Part shown: positions 7,945 to 16,783 of the stretch, piece after piece
Layout of the letters: each line of letters begins with the position of its first letter
Numbering within the stretch: position 1 is the first letter of the stretch
The notes under the pieces: generated by a model
Databases searched by the model: none
What the model saw: the letters and a program-made list of their open reading frames with translations, nothing else
What the model was told of the DNA's origin: nothing
Program-made: the position numbers and the translations under genes
Source: Verrucomicrobia bacterium UBA1183
GTDB lineage: Bacteria; Verrucomicrobiota; Verrucomicrobiia; Opitutales; UBA9783
Length of the DNA: 57,752 nt
NCBI GenBank assembly: GCA_002309885.1
Contig: DBYP01000016.1
Coordinates: forward strand, 1-57,752
Direction: 5' to 3'

Positions 7945-8592
7945 TTAATAGTATCTATTTCTATAAACCTTAGGAACTTCGTTATTTATAAATACAGGGA
8001 CTTCATTTTCAAATCTTTCCGTAACTTCTGGATATCCTAACCCGATACCGCGATCAACAATGATAGGCGCATAGGGGTATGTATCTCTTAAGTAATTTTT
8101 CCAATTACTGTTATTTGCATCCCCATTTTGTCTTAAATTGAGGAAGAAAGAGTTATTGCTCTCATAGCGAAACCAATTATCCACGTCAAATTGTATTTCG
8201 ACATCTTCTAAATTACTACCTTCCTCCGTTTGAACCAACTGCTTATCTTCGATTTTATTAACAAACTGATATTCGCTTGTTTTCAAATTTTGTTCGTAAT
8301 AATCTTTGGGGAGACACCAAATGGCCTCTGGAGGTATTTTGCCTCTGGAATCTGTATCCGGTGGGAATTCGCTTTCTATGAGGTAGTACGAACGTAAAGA
8401 ATTATAAATAGCATCTACCATTTTCGCATTGCCTCGGTAAGAATGATCCTCGTAAGCTTTTTTTATCCCCGGTACAGCGAAATAAGAAACAATGCTAATG
8501 ACACAAATGACCACCATCATTTCAATGAGCGTAAATCCCGATAGAGACCTACTTGGCGAAACTCTATTCACTGTCAGACGACCCAACACCAT
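7945..8592 (-). CDS. Type IV pilin-like / pseudopilin protein
   Basis: 215 residues with a class III (prepilin) signal: basic leader, then G|FTLIEMMVVI with cleavage after Gly19, Glu at mature position 5, and a single hydrophobic helix to about residue 42. The C-terminal part is soluble and not recognised. Such proteins build type II secretion pseudopili, type IV pili or competence pili after PilD processing. No peptidase, ATPase, secretin or other pilin gene is in the window, so its machine must be elsewhere if it exists. Confidence 0.7.
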   Translation of the reverse strand: MVLGRLTVNRVSPSRSLSGFTLIEMMVVICVISIVSYFAVPGIKKAYEDHSYRGNAKMVDAIYNSLRSYYLIESEFPPDTDSRGKIPPEAIWCLPKDYYEQNLKTSEYQFVNKIEDKQLVQTEEGSNLEDVEIQFDVDNWFRYESNNSFFLNLRQNGDANNSNWKNYLRDTYPYAPIIVDRGIGLGYPEVTERFENEVPVFINNEVPKVYRNRYY

Positions 8593-8727
8593 GGATTGAT
8601 TTTATTATTTTTCACAAAAAAATACAAGCAGAAATGTACTTCAGGGAGACCTCTAATTTCGAAGAGTAACACAATATGTCCTCTTCTCATTCCCTCAACA
8701 AACATCAAAATTTGGGCTCTATTTTGA

Positions 8728-8895
8728 GATGCTCGGGCGCGTCTATTCCCATTTTTGGGAGAGTTTTTGTAAAAGCGCTCCCAAGCCCTCTCAAAACTTT
8801 TCATATTTTGCAGCATCGCTGCAAAAAAATAAACGTTTTTGAGGGTTTAAGGGAAATTTTTTCAAAAAGTTCCCTTACTTTAGACGTGCACTTGG
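8728..8895 (+). repeat. Inverted-repeat element, copy 4 (decayed ends)
   Basis: Lies in the 404-base gap between the pilin-like gene and uppP. The core is clear: GGGAGAGTTTTTGTAAAAGCGCTCCC, a TTTTGCAGCA/TCGCTGCAAAA palindrome and AAGGGAAATTTTTTCAAAAAGTTCCCTT. The termini are degenerate (left near GGCGCGTCTATTCC, right near TTTAGACGTGC). Nothing else was recognised in this gap. Confidence 0.7.
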
Positions 8896-8996
8896 GGATT
8901 TCCAGGGGTTTGTTTTGAAAGCTTCTCGCTACTATTTCAAAGTTAAGGGCTGTGAAAATCTGTGTATTTTTCTTGTTCTTTTGCTAAATATCGGTC

Positions 8997-9887
8997 ATGT
9001 TTTTTCAGATGAAACGATTATTGCTAATCTTTTGTGGATTTTTAATTTCTTCAGGAATTTACGGAGGCGAAGTTTTAACAAAAAAACAAGCCACCGTGCT
9101 AGGCGTTATCCAGGGAGCTACGGAATTTCTTCCGGTATCCTCTACGGGGCACATGGTTTTAGCGAACGAACTTCTATTCAAAGACTCCTACACAACCGAG
9201 CAAAAAGTACATATAGATAATTTTATGATATGTATCCAGATCGGAACCATATTAACACTGTTATTATTTTATCGAAAGCACGTAGGACGCATTCTCAAAG
9301 GGTGGATGGGACACGACAAGTTAGGTTTTCGTTTGGGATTGAATGTCGGTATTGCATTTATTCCTGCTGGATTATTAGGCTTTTTCTGCGATGGCTATAT
9401 ACAAGAATACTTTTATACACAAAATTTTATAGCAAGCTCATTAGGAATCGGCGGCATCGCTATTTTCCTGTTAGAATTTTATCGCAAAAACCATCCTGCA
9501 CGCATGGATGATGTCTATCAACTAACACCGCGTTCCGCTTTGATTATCGGACTATTCCAAATGATCGCGCTATGGCCGGGATTTAGCCGTTCTCTTGCAA
9601 CCATTATGGGCGGTATTATGGTAGGATTTAATTTAGTGCAAGCCATCAATTTCAGCTTTTTGCTGGGCTTATTAACTTCGAGCGTTGCGAGCGGTTATAA
9701 ATTTTTAAAAGGCGGAACGACTTTCTTAGATGCCATCTCTTGGAATACGTGTTTGTTGGGGATTTCGGTTGCATTTGTCGTTGGAATATCTACGATAAGC
9801 CTTTTTTTACGCTACATAAAGGGCAATGGTTTGAAAATTTTCGGTTGGTATCGCATTTTGATCGGCACCTTGTTAAGTATTTTCTAA
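8997..9887 (+). CDS. uppP: Undecaprenyl-diphosphatase
   Basis: 296-residue polytopic membrane enzyme (BacA/UppP family) that dephosphorylates undecaprenyl diphosphate to recycle the peptidoglycan and O-antigen lipid carrier. Both family signatures are present: GVIQGATEFLPVSSTGHM near residues 36-53 and WPGFSRSLATIMGG near residues 197-210. Unlike typical members it starts with an extra signal-like hydrophobic stretch (MKRLLLIFCGFLISSG) before the first conserved helix. Starts at 8997 and 9009 are both possible, with no clear ribosome site at either. Its presence and that of a DapL-like enzyme argue that the cell makes peptidoglycan. Confidence 0.9.
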   Translation: MFFQMKRLLLIFCGFLISSGIYGGEVLTKKQATVLGVIQGATEFLPVSSTGHMVLANELLFKDSYTTEQKVHIDNFMICIQIGTILTLLLFYRKHVGRILKGWMGHDKLGFRLGLNVGIAFIPAGLLGFFCDGYIQEYFYTQNFIASSLGIGGIAIFLLEFYRKNHPARMDDVYQLTPRSALIIGLFQMIALWPGFSRSLATIMGGIMVGFNLVQAINFSFLLGLLTSSVASGYKFLKGGTTFLDAISWNTCLLGISVAFVVGISTISLFLRYIKGNGLKIFGWYRILIGTLLSIF

Positions 9888-9912
9888 AAAAACTTGACAA
9901 CTTTTTAAAATT

Positions 9913-9941
9913 TTGACAAATTATCCTTGCTTTTGTAAAAC
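9913..9941 (+). promoter_or_regulatory. Sigma-70-type promoter before the nucleoside phosphorylase gene
   Basis: TTGACA (9913-9918), 17-base spacer, TAAAAC (9936-9941), placed 55 bases before the ATG at 9996. A second TTGACA at 9894 lacks a convincing -10 box. Confidence 0.55.
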
Positions 9942-9995
9942 GATTGAAATATTTTGCGCAACTTTCGTTTTTTTAAGCCTAAAATCATAGTGTCC

Positions 9996-11333
9996 ATGAG
10001 CGAAAGAAAAACATCTACTGGTAAAAACATACAACCATCGTTTGCGTACTTAATTGAAAAGAAACGCGAATCTGAAGAATTCTCCGATAGTGAGGTTCGT
10101 TATATTGTTGAGTCGATTTTAAATGATAAAATTCCGAGTCATCAGCTGGCGGCGCTGATAATGGCAATTTATTTTCAGAATTTATCGGCTCAGGAAACTG
10201 CCGTTTTAACCGAAGAAATTATGCTGTCCGGTGAAGTCGTTGATTTGACCGACCTCGGCATGCCCAAGATATCGCTTTATAGCACCGGCGGTGTTGGAGA
10301 TAAGACAAATCTCGTTCTGACACCTTTGGTTGCGGCGTGTGGTGTCGTTGTCCCATCTGTTATTGGCGATGACGAAAACTTTATCTTCGGAAACTTAAGG
10401 AAATTAGCCTCCATTCCCGGTTTTAAAACCGAATTGAGCGTTAAAGAGTGCATTCAACTGCTGAAGAAGGTGCATTGCTGTTTCTGCGCCCAACCGAAAC
10501 AGATTGCTCCTGTCGATCGTAAACTTAACGAGATGCGCCAAGCGACCGCGACCGTTGCGAGTGTACCGTTAATAACGAGCAGCATTCTAAGTAAACGTAT
10601 GGCGGTTGGTTCCGAAAACTTGGTCGTGGACGTTAAATGGGGAAATGGTTCCTTTTTGAAGGATGTAGAACAAGCTAAACAGTTGGCTCGCGTTATCACA
10701 CGTGCAGCGCGGTCGTTGCAACGTCGTTGTGTGGCCCTTGTGACCGACATGAACCAACCGCTAGGTGATTCCATCGGTACCAATCTTGAAATCCAGGAAG
10801 CGATCGAGTTATTGCAAGGTCGTGGCTCGGATGACCTCAAAGAATTGATACTAAAGTTGGGCATGGAAATGGTCCGTTTGGCGGGAGTTTCTGGTTCAAC
10901 CTTATCGGCCAAGCAAACGATATTGCGCCATCTAAGCGACGGTTCAGCTTTAGCAAAATTCAAAGAAATGGTTAAAGCTCAAGGCGGCGATATTACTTAT
11001 ATCGATCACCCAGAGAAATTCCCGAAAGCTAAGTATGTCCGTAAATTGGCAGCACCCAAGCGTGGCTACATTCATGCCATCAATGCGGGAATGTTGGCAA
11101 AGGGCGTCGACATCTTGATGCAACCGGATGATTCAGGAACTATCGATACCTCCGTCGGCATTACCCAAATGAAAAAGGTAGGTACGCAAGTTAAGCAAGG
11201 AGATGCGTTGATGATGATTCACTACAACGATCATTCGCGCTTGGATACAGCGCTAGAGTATCTGCGTTCCGCTTATCGCTTGGCTCCTAAGCGTCCAACC
11301 CACGCCGATTTCATCGTCGAACGCGTTGCTTAA
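9996..11333 (+). CDS. deoA: Thymidine / pyrimidine-nucleoside phosphorylase
   Basis: 445-residue cytoplasmic enzyme that cleaves thymidine or other pyrimidine nucleosides with phosphate to base plus (deoxy)ribose 1-phosphate. The glycosyltransferase family 3 landmarks are present: helical N-terminal domain, STGGVGDKTNLVLTPLVAACG (phosphate loop), ATVASVPLITSSILSKRMA and VVDVKWGNGSF. The pattern and length fit DeoA/Pdp; which substrate is preferred cannot be told. It allows salvage of host nucleosides, which fits the nucleotide transporter gene at 13826. Start chosen at the ATG after the promoter rather than an upstream TTG. Confidence 0.85.
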   Translation: MSERKTSTGKNIQPSFAYLIEKKRESEEFSDSEVRYIVESILNDKIPSHQLAALIMAIYFQNLSAQETAVLTEEIMLSGEVVDLTDLGMPKISLYSTGGVGDKTNLVLTPLVAACGVVVPSVIGDDENFIFGNLRKLASIPGFKTELSVKECIQLLKKVHCCFCAQPKQIAPVDRKLNEMRQATATVASVPLITSSILSKRMAVGSENLVVDVKWGNGSFLKDVEQAKQLARVITRAARSLQRRCVALVTDMNQPLGDSIGTNLEIQEAIELLQGRGSDDLKELILKLGMEMVRLAGVSGSTLSAKQTILRHLSDGSALAKFKEMVKAQGGDITYIDHPEKFPKAKYVRKLAAPKRGYIHAINAGMLAKGVDILMQPDDSGTIDTSVGITQMKKVGTQVKQGDALMMIHYNDHSRLDTALEYLRSAYRLAPKRPTHADFIVERVA

Positions 11334-11340
11334 GCGAAAA

Positions 11341-11709
11341 ATGCTGCCACGGCAAGCCTTGCGTTTGATCGCAAATCTTAGGGATATTCCGGAGTCGGTC
11401 ACTGAAAGACCACTTCCGGGGTGTGCTTTATTGTTGTCCGATGTCTTGACCAAAGCGTTGCAGACAAAATATAAGCAAAGTGCCAAGGCGATACTGCTGG
11501 AAAACCTCAAAGATCATTGGCAATCGTGGTTCTTGGGCACCGATTTCTCTGTCGGAATCCCTGAACGCATCGATCGTTGGTCTTGCCTGTGGATAAAAGC
11601 CCCCAACCCCATTTTGTGCCAAAAGCTGCAATTTAAAAATGAGGTACTGCTGAAGACCCTGAATTCGCTCATGAATGGCGCCATCAAAAGCATCCGATGG
11701 TTTGTCTAA
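11341..11709 (+). CDS. DUF721/DciA-like small protein
   Basis: About 122 residues. The C-terminal two-thirds have the DUF721 pattern: a Trp-containing helix (HWQSWFLG), PERIDRWSCLWIKAPNP as the beta element, then QKLQFKNEVLLKTLNSLMNGAIKSIRWFV. In bacteria without DnaC, DciA-type proteins help load the replicative helicase DnaB, and dnaB is in this window at 50401. It follows deoA after only 7 bases and is probably co-transcribed. Assignment rests on pattern resemblance alone. Confidence 0.5.
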   Translation: MLPRQALRLIANLRDIPESVTERPLPGCALLLSDVLTKALQTKYKQSAKAILLENLKDHWQSWFLGTDFSVGIPERIDRWSCLWIKAPNPILCQKLQFKNEVLLKTLNSLMNGAIKSIRWFV

Positions 11710-11732
11710 TGATAGGTCTAGAATAGATTCAC

Positions 11733-11922
11733 TAAAGCGTGTCTAGGAAAGATAGGAAATTATAAAGGAATATGTTATTAAGGGAACTTTTTGAAAAAAG
11801 CTTCCCTTAAACCCTCAAAAACTTTCATCATTTTGCAACAATGTTGCAAAATAAGTGAGGTGCAGGGCCGCGCCCTGCTTTTAAGGGAGCTTGAGGGATT
11901 TTTACAAAAAATCCCTCAAAAA
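11733..11922 (+). repeat. Inverted-repeat element, copy 5 (with GC-rich insert)
   Basis: Left end TAAAGCGTGTCTAGGAAAGA. The core has AAGGGAACTTTTTG-AAAAAAGCTTCCCTT, the TTTTGCAACAATGTTGCAAAA palindrome, an extra hairpin GCAGGGCCGCGCCCTGC followed by TTTT, then GAGGGATTTTTACAAAAAATCCCTC. The right terminus is lost or too decayed to place. Confidence 0.75.
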
Positions 11923-11965
11923 CAAATTGCAATCGTTGTAAAGGTTATGACAAAAAGGTGAATAT

Positions 11966-13372
11966 TTATCCCCTACTCTCGCCACACTTCATCCAACTTT
12001 TTTCGTTTCGAAGGCGCAGAAGTAGTAAAGCACCACGCGTGCTACCATCCAAACAGAAGGCTATCCAAACTCCAATCAAACCGTAACTCTTTACCAACAA
12101 TAACGCTAGTGGTATAAGCACACCACATTTACATATCAATGTAACAATGCTCGGTGTGAATGTATCTTTTGCGCCTCGCAGTATGCCTCCAGTAATGATG
12201 GAAGCCTCGAATAATGGCTCTGATAGTAGTTGAATCCTCAATATTTTCACAGCCAATGCTTGCACAGCTAAATCCGGAGTCAGACAAGCAAAAATGGAAG
12301 GAGCGAAAAAATATAAAGCAATTACGACCACCGTTTCGAGTAAAATGCCGAATTTAATCGAATTCCATGCAAATCTATGCGCAAGATCTTTTCGACATGC
12401 TCCCAAAGCTTGTCCCACAAGGGTAGTTGCTGCCATCGACATCCCAATTCCCAAAAAGCAACAAAATCTTTCTACGGTAATTCCAAAAATATTCGCTGCA
12501 AGTGCAACGGTGCCGAGTGGTGCAACTAGGCTTGTAGTAAAAATGTAGGTTCCGTGCAACGCTACAGCTTCAATCGCTATAGGATATGAAATTTTTACGG
12601 CAGATTTTAAGATGTTTTTTGAAAATTTTGTAAAAACAAAATCAAAATGCAGATTTGGCTGTTTAAAAGCTTTTAAAAACATTAAGATAGCGATAATAAT
12701 TTCCGAAAATGCCGTTCCCAGCGCAGCACCGGTAACTCCAAGATTGGCACCTGGAACATGTAGCAAAAACGCTCCGAGGTTTACATCGTGCGTCGGGAAT
12801 ATCATAAAGTAATTAAAAACAACATCCAGTAAGCACAAAAGGGAATTGAGAATGCCCGGGGTTTTGGTATCACCTGAACATTGCAAAACAGAAGCCGAAA
12901 AAAGTCGCAAATGCATTATTGGGAAAAAGCAAGCATACACAAAGGCATAGGAAGAAGCCTCTTGCCAAATTTCCGGCTCTGCTCCTAATAAAGCGGGTAA
13001 ATGCGGACTCAAACAAATACCGATAACAGAAAGCAGAACCGCAATTCCACAGCCTATTATCAATCCCTCACGAAAAACTTTTTTAGCTTGAGGTATATCA
13101 TTTGCACCAATAGCGTGCGCTATCTGAACGGAAAATCCCATCGTTGTAGCGAAACCAAGCCCCATAGCTATAAATATGGATGAAAAAACAACACCCACTG
13201 CCGCTGAAGCTGATGCACCCAAGCTTCCCACCATTGCTGCATCGATGTACTGCATCGCAAATGTTGCCATTTGCATCATGATCGCCGGCACACACAAACG
13301 AAAGATTAACCCATAAATCTGCCGCGATTTCAACTGACCCACATCGCTTTTTAGTGCCTCCGCTAATTTCAT
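11966..13372 (-). CDS. MATE-family multidrug/metabolite efflux protein
   Basis: 468-residue polytopic membrane protein with two repeats of six helices. Typical MATE features are the first helix LCVPAIMMQMATFAMQYIDAAMVGSLG, the internal repeat around SYPIAIEAVALHGTYIFTTSLVAPLG and GMSMAATTLVGQALGA (DinF/NorM type). It exports drugs or metabolites by H+ or Na+ antiport. The start MKLAEALKSD at 13372 is preferred over the longer frame. It stands alone between two copies of the inverted-repeat element. Substrate unknown. Confidence 0.85.
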   Translation of the reverse strand: MKLAEALKSDVGQLKSRQIYGLIFRLCVPAIMMQMATFAMQYIDAAMVGSLGASASAAVGVVFSSIFIAMGLGFATTMGFSVQIAHAIGANDIPQAKKVFREGLIIGCGIAVLLSVIGICLSPHLPALLGAEPEIWQEASSYAFVYACFFPIMHLRLFSASVLQCSGDTKTPGILNSLLCLLDVVFNYFMIFPTHDVNLGAFLLHVPGANLGVTGAALGTAFSEIIIAILMFLKAFKQPNLHFDFVFTKFSKNILKSAVKISYPIAIEAVALHGTYIFTTSLVAPLGTVALAANIFGITVERFCCFLGIGMSMAATTLVGQALGACRKDLAHRFAWNSIKFGILLETVVVIALYFFAPSIFACLTPDLAVQALAVKILRIQLLSEPLFEASIITGGILRGAKDTFTPSIVTLICKCGVLIPLALLLVKSYGLIGVWIAFCLDGSTRGALLLLRLRNEKSWMKCGESRG

Positions 13373-13442
13373 AGTGTCACAACGTAGAATATTTAGCCAA
13401 TCATTGATACAAAAGAAAAGCAAACTATTAAACGAAAATTTT

Positions 13443-13745
13443 TAGAGCGTGTCTAGGGAAGCTAAAAAATTATGAGAAAATAAGTCATAGGGGAACTTTT
13501 TGAAAAAAATTTCCCTTAAACCCTCAAAAACTCTCATAATTTTGCAACCATGGTTGCAAAATGACTGGGTGCAGGGCCTCTACTCTGCTTTTAAGGGAGC
13601 TTGAGGAAGTTTTTATAAAAAAGCTCTCAAAACCTGAAAGCTAATGCATAGTATATTATACGTTAAGCCGCATTACGGATAGTTTATTAATCGTAAGATG
13701 GAAACATAACATAAGAAAATCTTTTTGAAAAAAACTTCCCACAGG
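13443..13745 (+). repeat. Inverted-repeat element, copy 6, plus palindromic module and a partial further copy
   Basis: Starts TAGAGCGTGTCTAGGG. It holds the three hairpins and a decayed GC hairpin (13570-13590) up to about 13640. Then comes a second module (13641-13703) with AGTATATTATAC and GCATTACGGATAGTTTATTAA, and then a fragment of another element (TTTTTGAAAAAAACTTCCCA). The same element-module-element order recurs at 44126-44690. This composite fills the gap between the MATE and translocase genes. Confidence 0.75.
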
Positions 13746-13768
13746 TTGCACTTCCTACAATAAAACAC

Positions 13769-13797
13769 TTGACATTAACAAAATACGAACGTAATTA
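13769..13797 (+). promoter_or_regulatory. Sigma-70-type promoter of the ATP/ADP translocase gene
   Basis: TTGACA (13769-13774), 17-base spacer, TAATTA (13792-13797), 28 bases before the GTG start at 13826. Confidence 0.55.
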
Positions 13798-13825
13798 ATA
13801 TTAGCTTTCTGGGACTTGTAAGAAA

Positions 13826-15346
13826 GTGGAACCGAGAGTTGAAGATAAAGAATTTTCTACGTTAAGAGGAATATTTTTCCCCATACACCGTTACGAACTG
13901 AAAAAAATTGTACCCTTGGGACTGATTTTATTCTTTTCCTTATTCAATCACTATTGTTTGAAAAATATAAAAGATTCCCTTGTGGTCACTAATTCCGGTG
14001 CGGAAGCAATCGCTTTCATCAAATTGTTTTGTGTACCGCCGTTTGCCATTCTTTTCATGCTTATTTATACCAAGCTGAGCGATCGCTTGAAAAATGAGCA
14101 CTTATTTTATACCACGCTGGGCTTTTTTGTTTCATTTTTTGTACTGTTTACACTTGTACTTTATCCCTATCGTGATTACCTCCATCCTTCAGCAGAAACA
14201 GTCCTCTGGTTACAAACAACATTTCCGACATTTTTCTGGGTTTTTTCGATATGGGGTGTTTGGAGTTACGCGCTATTCTTCGTTTTTGCCGAATTATGGA
14301 GCAGTTTTATTCTGACCTTGCTCTTTTGGCAATTTGTGAACCAAATTACGGAACTTAAAGAAGCTAAGCGCGTTTATGCTTTCTTGGCACTATTGGGACA
14401 GGGCGCCGTTGCATTATCGGGATATTTTGGCTCCTTAGCTTCAGATATTAGAAACAAGGTCGCCGATTACACCGATCCTTGGCAAATATCGCTCTATTGG
14501 ATTATTGGCATGGTTACCGTCAGCAGTTTACTTTCCATGTACTTGTACCACTGGATTTACAAAAACGTACTGACCGATCCGCGGTTTTATAATAAGCCGA
14601 AATTACCAGGCGTAAAATTGAAATCAAAGGAAAAGAGCAGCATTTGGAAGAGTTTAAAGATGGTTTGCCGTTCACCGTATCTGGGACTCATTGCTCTGCT
14701 GGTCATGTGTTACGGCATCACGGATAACATAATAGAAAACTTTTGGAAGCACGAATTAGGCTTGCGATTCCCCAACATCAATGAATACAACACCTTTATG
14801 AACCGTTACACCATGGCTTACGGACTTTTATCCATGATAATACTCGTCTTTGCCGGTAATGTTTTCAGAAAATTTAATTGGGGGGTTGGCGCTATTTTGA
14901 CACCCTTGGTAATGTCGATCGGAGGAACCTCTCTATTTATTGCCATATTGTCAAAAAACTTTTTCCTGGGCAATATGGGTACGTTATTGGGCTTCCAATC
15001 TATGATCGTTAGCGTTGGCTTTATCGTCTTGGTTCTGGACAAATCCTTCAAAATGTCATTCTTTGATATCAGTAAGGAAATGGCTTTTATTCCCTTATCG
15101 GATGAGTTAAAGGTTAAAGGTAAAGCTATCGTTGATGTATTCGGTTACCGCTTTGGTAAATCCGCCGGATCGGGAATTCAAGTCGTTTTGCTGACCATCG
15201 TGAGCATGATTTCAGGCATACAAGCAACCTACTCCGATATTGCGATTTACGCGTTTGGTTTATTCCTCATTTGTTCGCTATTGTGGCTCATTTCGGTTTT
15301 ACGTTTAAGCAAACGCATACGTGCTAACAAGGTTATTCATGAATAA
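13826..15346 (+). CDS. tlc: ATP/ADP translocase (NTT/Tlc family), energy parasitism
   Basis: 506-residue inner-membrane nucleotide transporter of the Tlc/NTT family known from Rickettsia, Chlamydia and plastids, not the mitochondrial carrier family. It begins with a short hydrophilic stretch, then repeated membrane helices (about 11-12). Recognisable features are LKNIKDSLVVTNSGAEAIAFIKL in helix 1-2, the FVFAELWSSFILTLLFWQF segment and NIIENFWKHELGLRFPN in the middle. Members exchange host ATP for bacterial ADP or import nucleotides. The start is a GTG preceded by a promoter. It overlaps the aminotransferase gene by 8 bases. It is the strongest single sign of an intracellular life style. Confidence 0.9.
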   Translation: MEPRVEDKEFSTLRGIFFPIHRYELKKIVPLGLILFFSLFNHYCLKNIKDSLVVTNSGAEAIAFIKLFCVPPFAILFMLIYTKLSDRLKNEHLFYTTLGFFVSFFVLFTLVLYPYRDYLHPSAETVLWLQTTFPTFFWVFSIWGVWSYALFFVFAELWSSFILTLLFWQFVNQITELKEAKRVYAFLALLGQGAVALSGYFGSLASDIRNKVADYTDPWQISLYWIIGMVTVSSLLSMYLYHWIYKNVLTDPRFYNKPKLPGVKLKSKEKSSIWKSLKMVCRSPYLGLIALLVMCYGITDNIIENFWKHELGLRFPNINEYNTFMNRYTMAYGLLSMIILVFAGNVFRKFNWGVGAILTPLVMSIGGTSLFIAILSKNFFLGNMGTLLGFQSMIVSVGFIVLVLDKSFKMSFFDISKEMAFIPLSDELKVKGKAIVDVFGYRFGKSAGSGIQVVLLTIVSMISGIQATYSDIAIYAFGLFLICSLLWLISVLRLSKRIRANKVIHE

Positions 15347-16565
15347 TCCATGGGTGTATAATGCTGTCGCAGATCGCTTAGGAGGCGCGCGATTTGAACA
15401 ACATTTGGGTTATAAATTTGAACAAATAAAACGAGCCAAACGCGACTTCTTGCTCCAACATCCGCAAATTAAATTGTTGGATTTCGGAATCGGTGAACCG
15501 TTGGATGTCCCACCCAATACGGTTGTTCAAACATTACAGGCTACCTGCGGCCAATTAGAATACAATGGGTACGCCGATAACGGTGCCGATTTTTTCAAAG
15601 AAAGCATTCAGCGTTATATGCAGAAGACGCTGGAAGTTTCCCTTAACAAGAGCGAAATATTACCGATTTTAGGCATAAAATCAGGTCTTACCTTATTAGC
15701 AGGGACCTTGATCAATCCGGGGGATTGGATCGCTTACACGACACCCGGATATGGTGTTTTTGCAACACAAACGCGCTATTTTGGCGGTAAAACTTACGCA
15801 TTACCCCTAACCCACGAGCGACAATTCTTGCCGGATTTGGACGCCATACCGGAAGCAATAAAACGTAAAATAAAAATTTTAAGTTTAAACTATCCCAATA
15901 ATCCCACCGGAAGTGTTGCCACGAGCGCGTTTTATGAACATGTGGTAGAAATGGCTTTGCGCTACCATTGGATTATTATTCAAGATGCCGCTTATACCGC
16001 GCTCAGCTTCGAAAAGCCGCTATCGATTTTACAAATTCCACACGCCAAGGAGTGCTGTATCGAGTTGCATTCCATGTCTAAAGGATTCAACATGACCGGC
16101 TGGCGATTGGGTTGGTTGTGCGGCAACAGTACCCTCATAAAAGCTTGCAGTACCTACAAAAACAATTGCGATTCTGGGCAGTTCTTAGCCATTCAGAAAG
16201 CCGCCTGCATGGGACTCGACAATACCGACACGTGGCTACCCCAATTGCGCCAAAAATACCAACAGCGCTTGAACCATTTAGCCGATATTTTGCAAAAGAA
16301 CCATTTTCATTTTTATTCCCCCCAAGCCGGATTTTTTCTGTACGTCACTGCGCCTAAAAGCATTTCCTCAAAAGTAGATGGAAGTGCGATTTACTTCAAA
16401 ACCGCAGAAGAATTTAGCCAATGGCTGCTTAATAAACTGGGCATTGTGGTCGTTCCATGGGATGATTGCGGAGCTTATGTGCGTTTTTCGGTCACTTTCA
16501 AAAGCTCTGATGAAACAACCTATTTTTCAGAACTGCAAAAACGCTTATCGCAATTTATTTTTTAA
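15339..16565 (+). CDS. PLP aminotransferase, probably LL-diaminopimelate aminotransferase (DapL-like)
   Basis: 408-residue fold type I aminotransferase. Motifs are GYADNGADFFKESI, LSLNYPNNPTGS (substrate Asn), IIQDAAYTALSF (Asp contacting the PLP pyridine) and SMSKGFNMTGWRLGW, which holds the Schiff-base Lys and the NMTGWR signature shared by DapL/AlaC-type enzymes. DapL makes LL-diaminopimelate from tetrahydrodipicolinate for peptidoglycan and lysine and is known in Chlamydiae and Verrucomicrobia. An aspartate or alanine aminotransferase is the alternative. It overlaps tlc, so one mRNA is likely. Its TAA stop coincides with the TA end of a repeat element. Confidence 0.7.
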   Translation: MNNPWVYNAVADRLGGARFEQHLGYKFEQIKRAKRDFLLQHPQIKLLDFGIGEPLDVPPNTVVQTLQATCGQLEYNGYADNGADFFKESIQRYMQKTLEVSLNKSEILPILGIKSGLTLLAGTLINPGDWIAYTTPGYGVFATQTRYFGGKTYALPLTHERQFLPDLDAIPEAIKRKIKILSLNYPNNPTGSVATSAFYEHVVEMALRYHWIIIQDAAYTALSFEKPLSILQIPHAKECCIELHSMSKGFNMTGWRLGWLCGNSTLIKACSTYKNNCDSGQFLAIQKAACMGLDNTDTWLPQLRQKYQQRLNHLADILQKNHFHFYSPQAGFFLYVTAPKSISSKVDGSAIYFKTAEEFSQWLLNKLGIVVVPWDDCGAYVRFSVTFKSSDETTYFSELQKRLSQFIF

Positions 16566-16681
16566 AGTGTACCTATGGAAGAGAATAAATTACAAGGGAA
16601 CTTTTTGATAAAAGCTTTCCCTTAAACCCTCAAAAACTTTTACTCATTTTGCAACACTTTATCTCATGTAGACACACTCTA
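16563..16681 (+). repeat. Inverted-repeat element, copy 7 (internal deletion)
   Basis: Only 119 bp. Left end TAAAGTGTACCTATGGAAGA, right end CATGTAGACACACTCTA. The first hairpin and half of the central palindrome (TTTTGCAACA) remain; the rest has been deleted up to the right terminus. Its left TA is inside the stop codon of the upstream aminotransferase gene. Confidence 0.8.
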
Positions 16682-16783
16682 GCACAAAAGACATACGGAT
16701 ATAGTTCGTCCTTTGTTTATAAACTCATGTAACTAGATTTCAAGTTTGACAATTTTGTTTAAAAACAAGAAGCTCTACCTATT

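Noticed and set aside
8915..9220. 101-residue frame before and over uppP
   Set aside because: Overlaps uppP in another frame and lacks any family pattern.
15339..16565. Calling the aminotransferase AspC with certainty
   Set aside because: Motifs are shared by several subgroups; the SKGFNMTGWR wording and the PVC context favour DapL but do not prove it.
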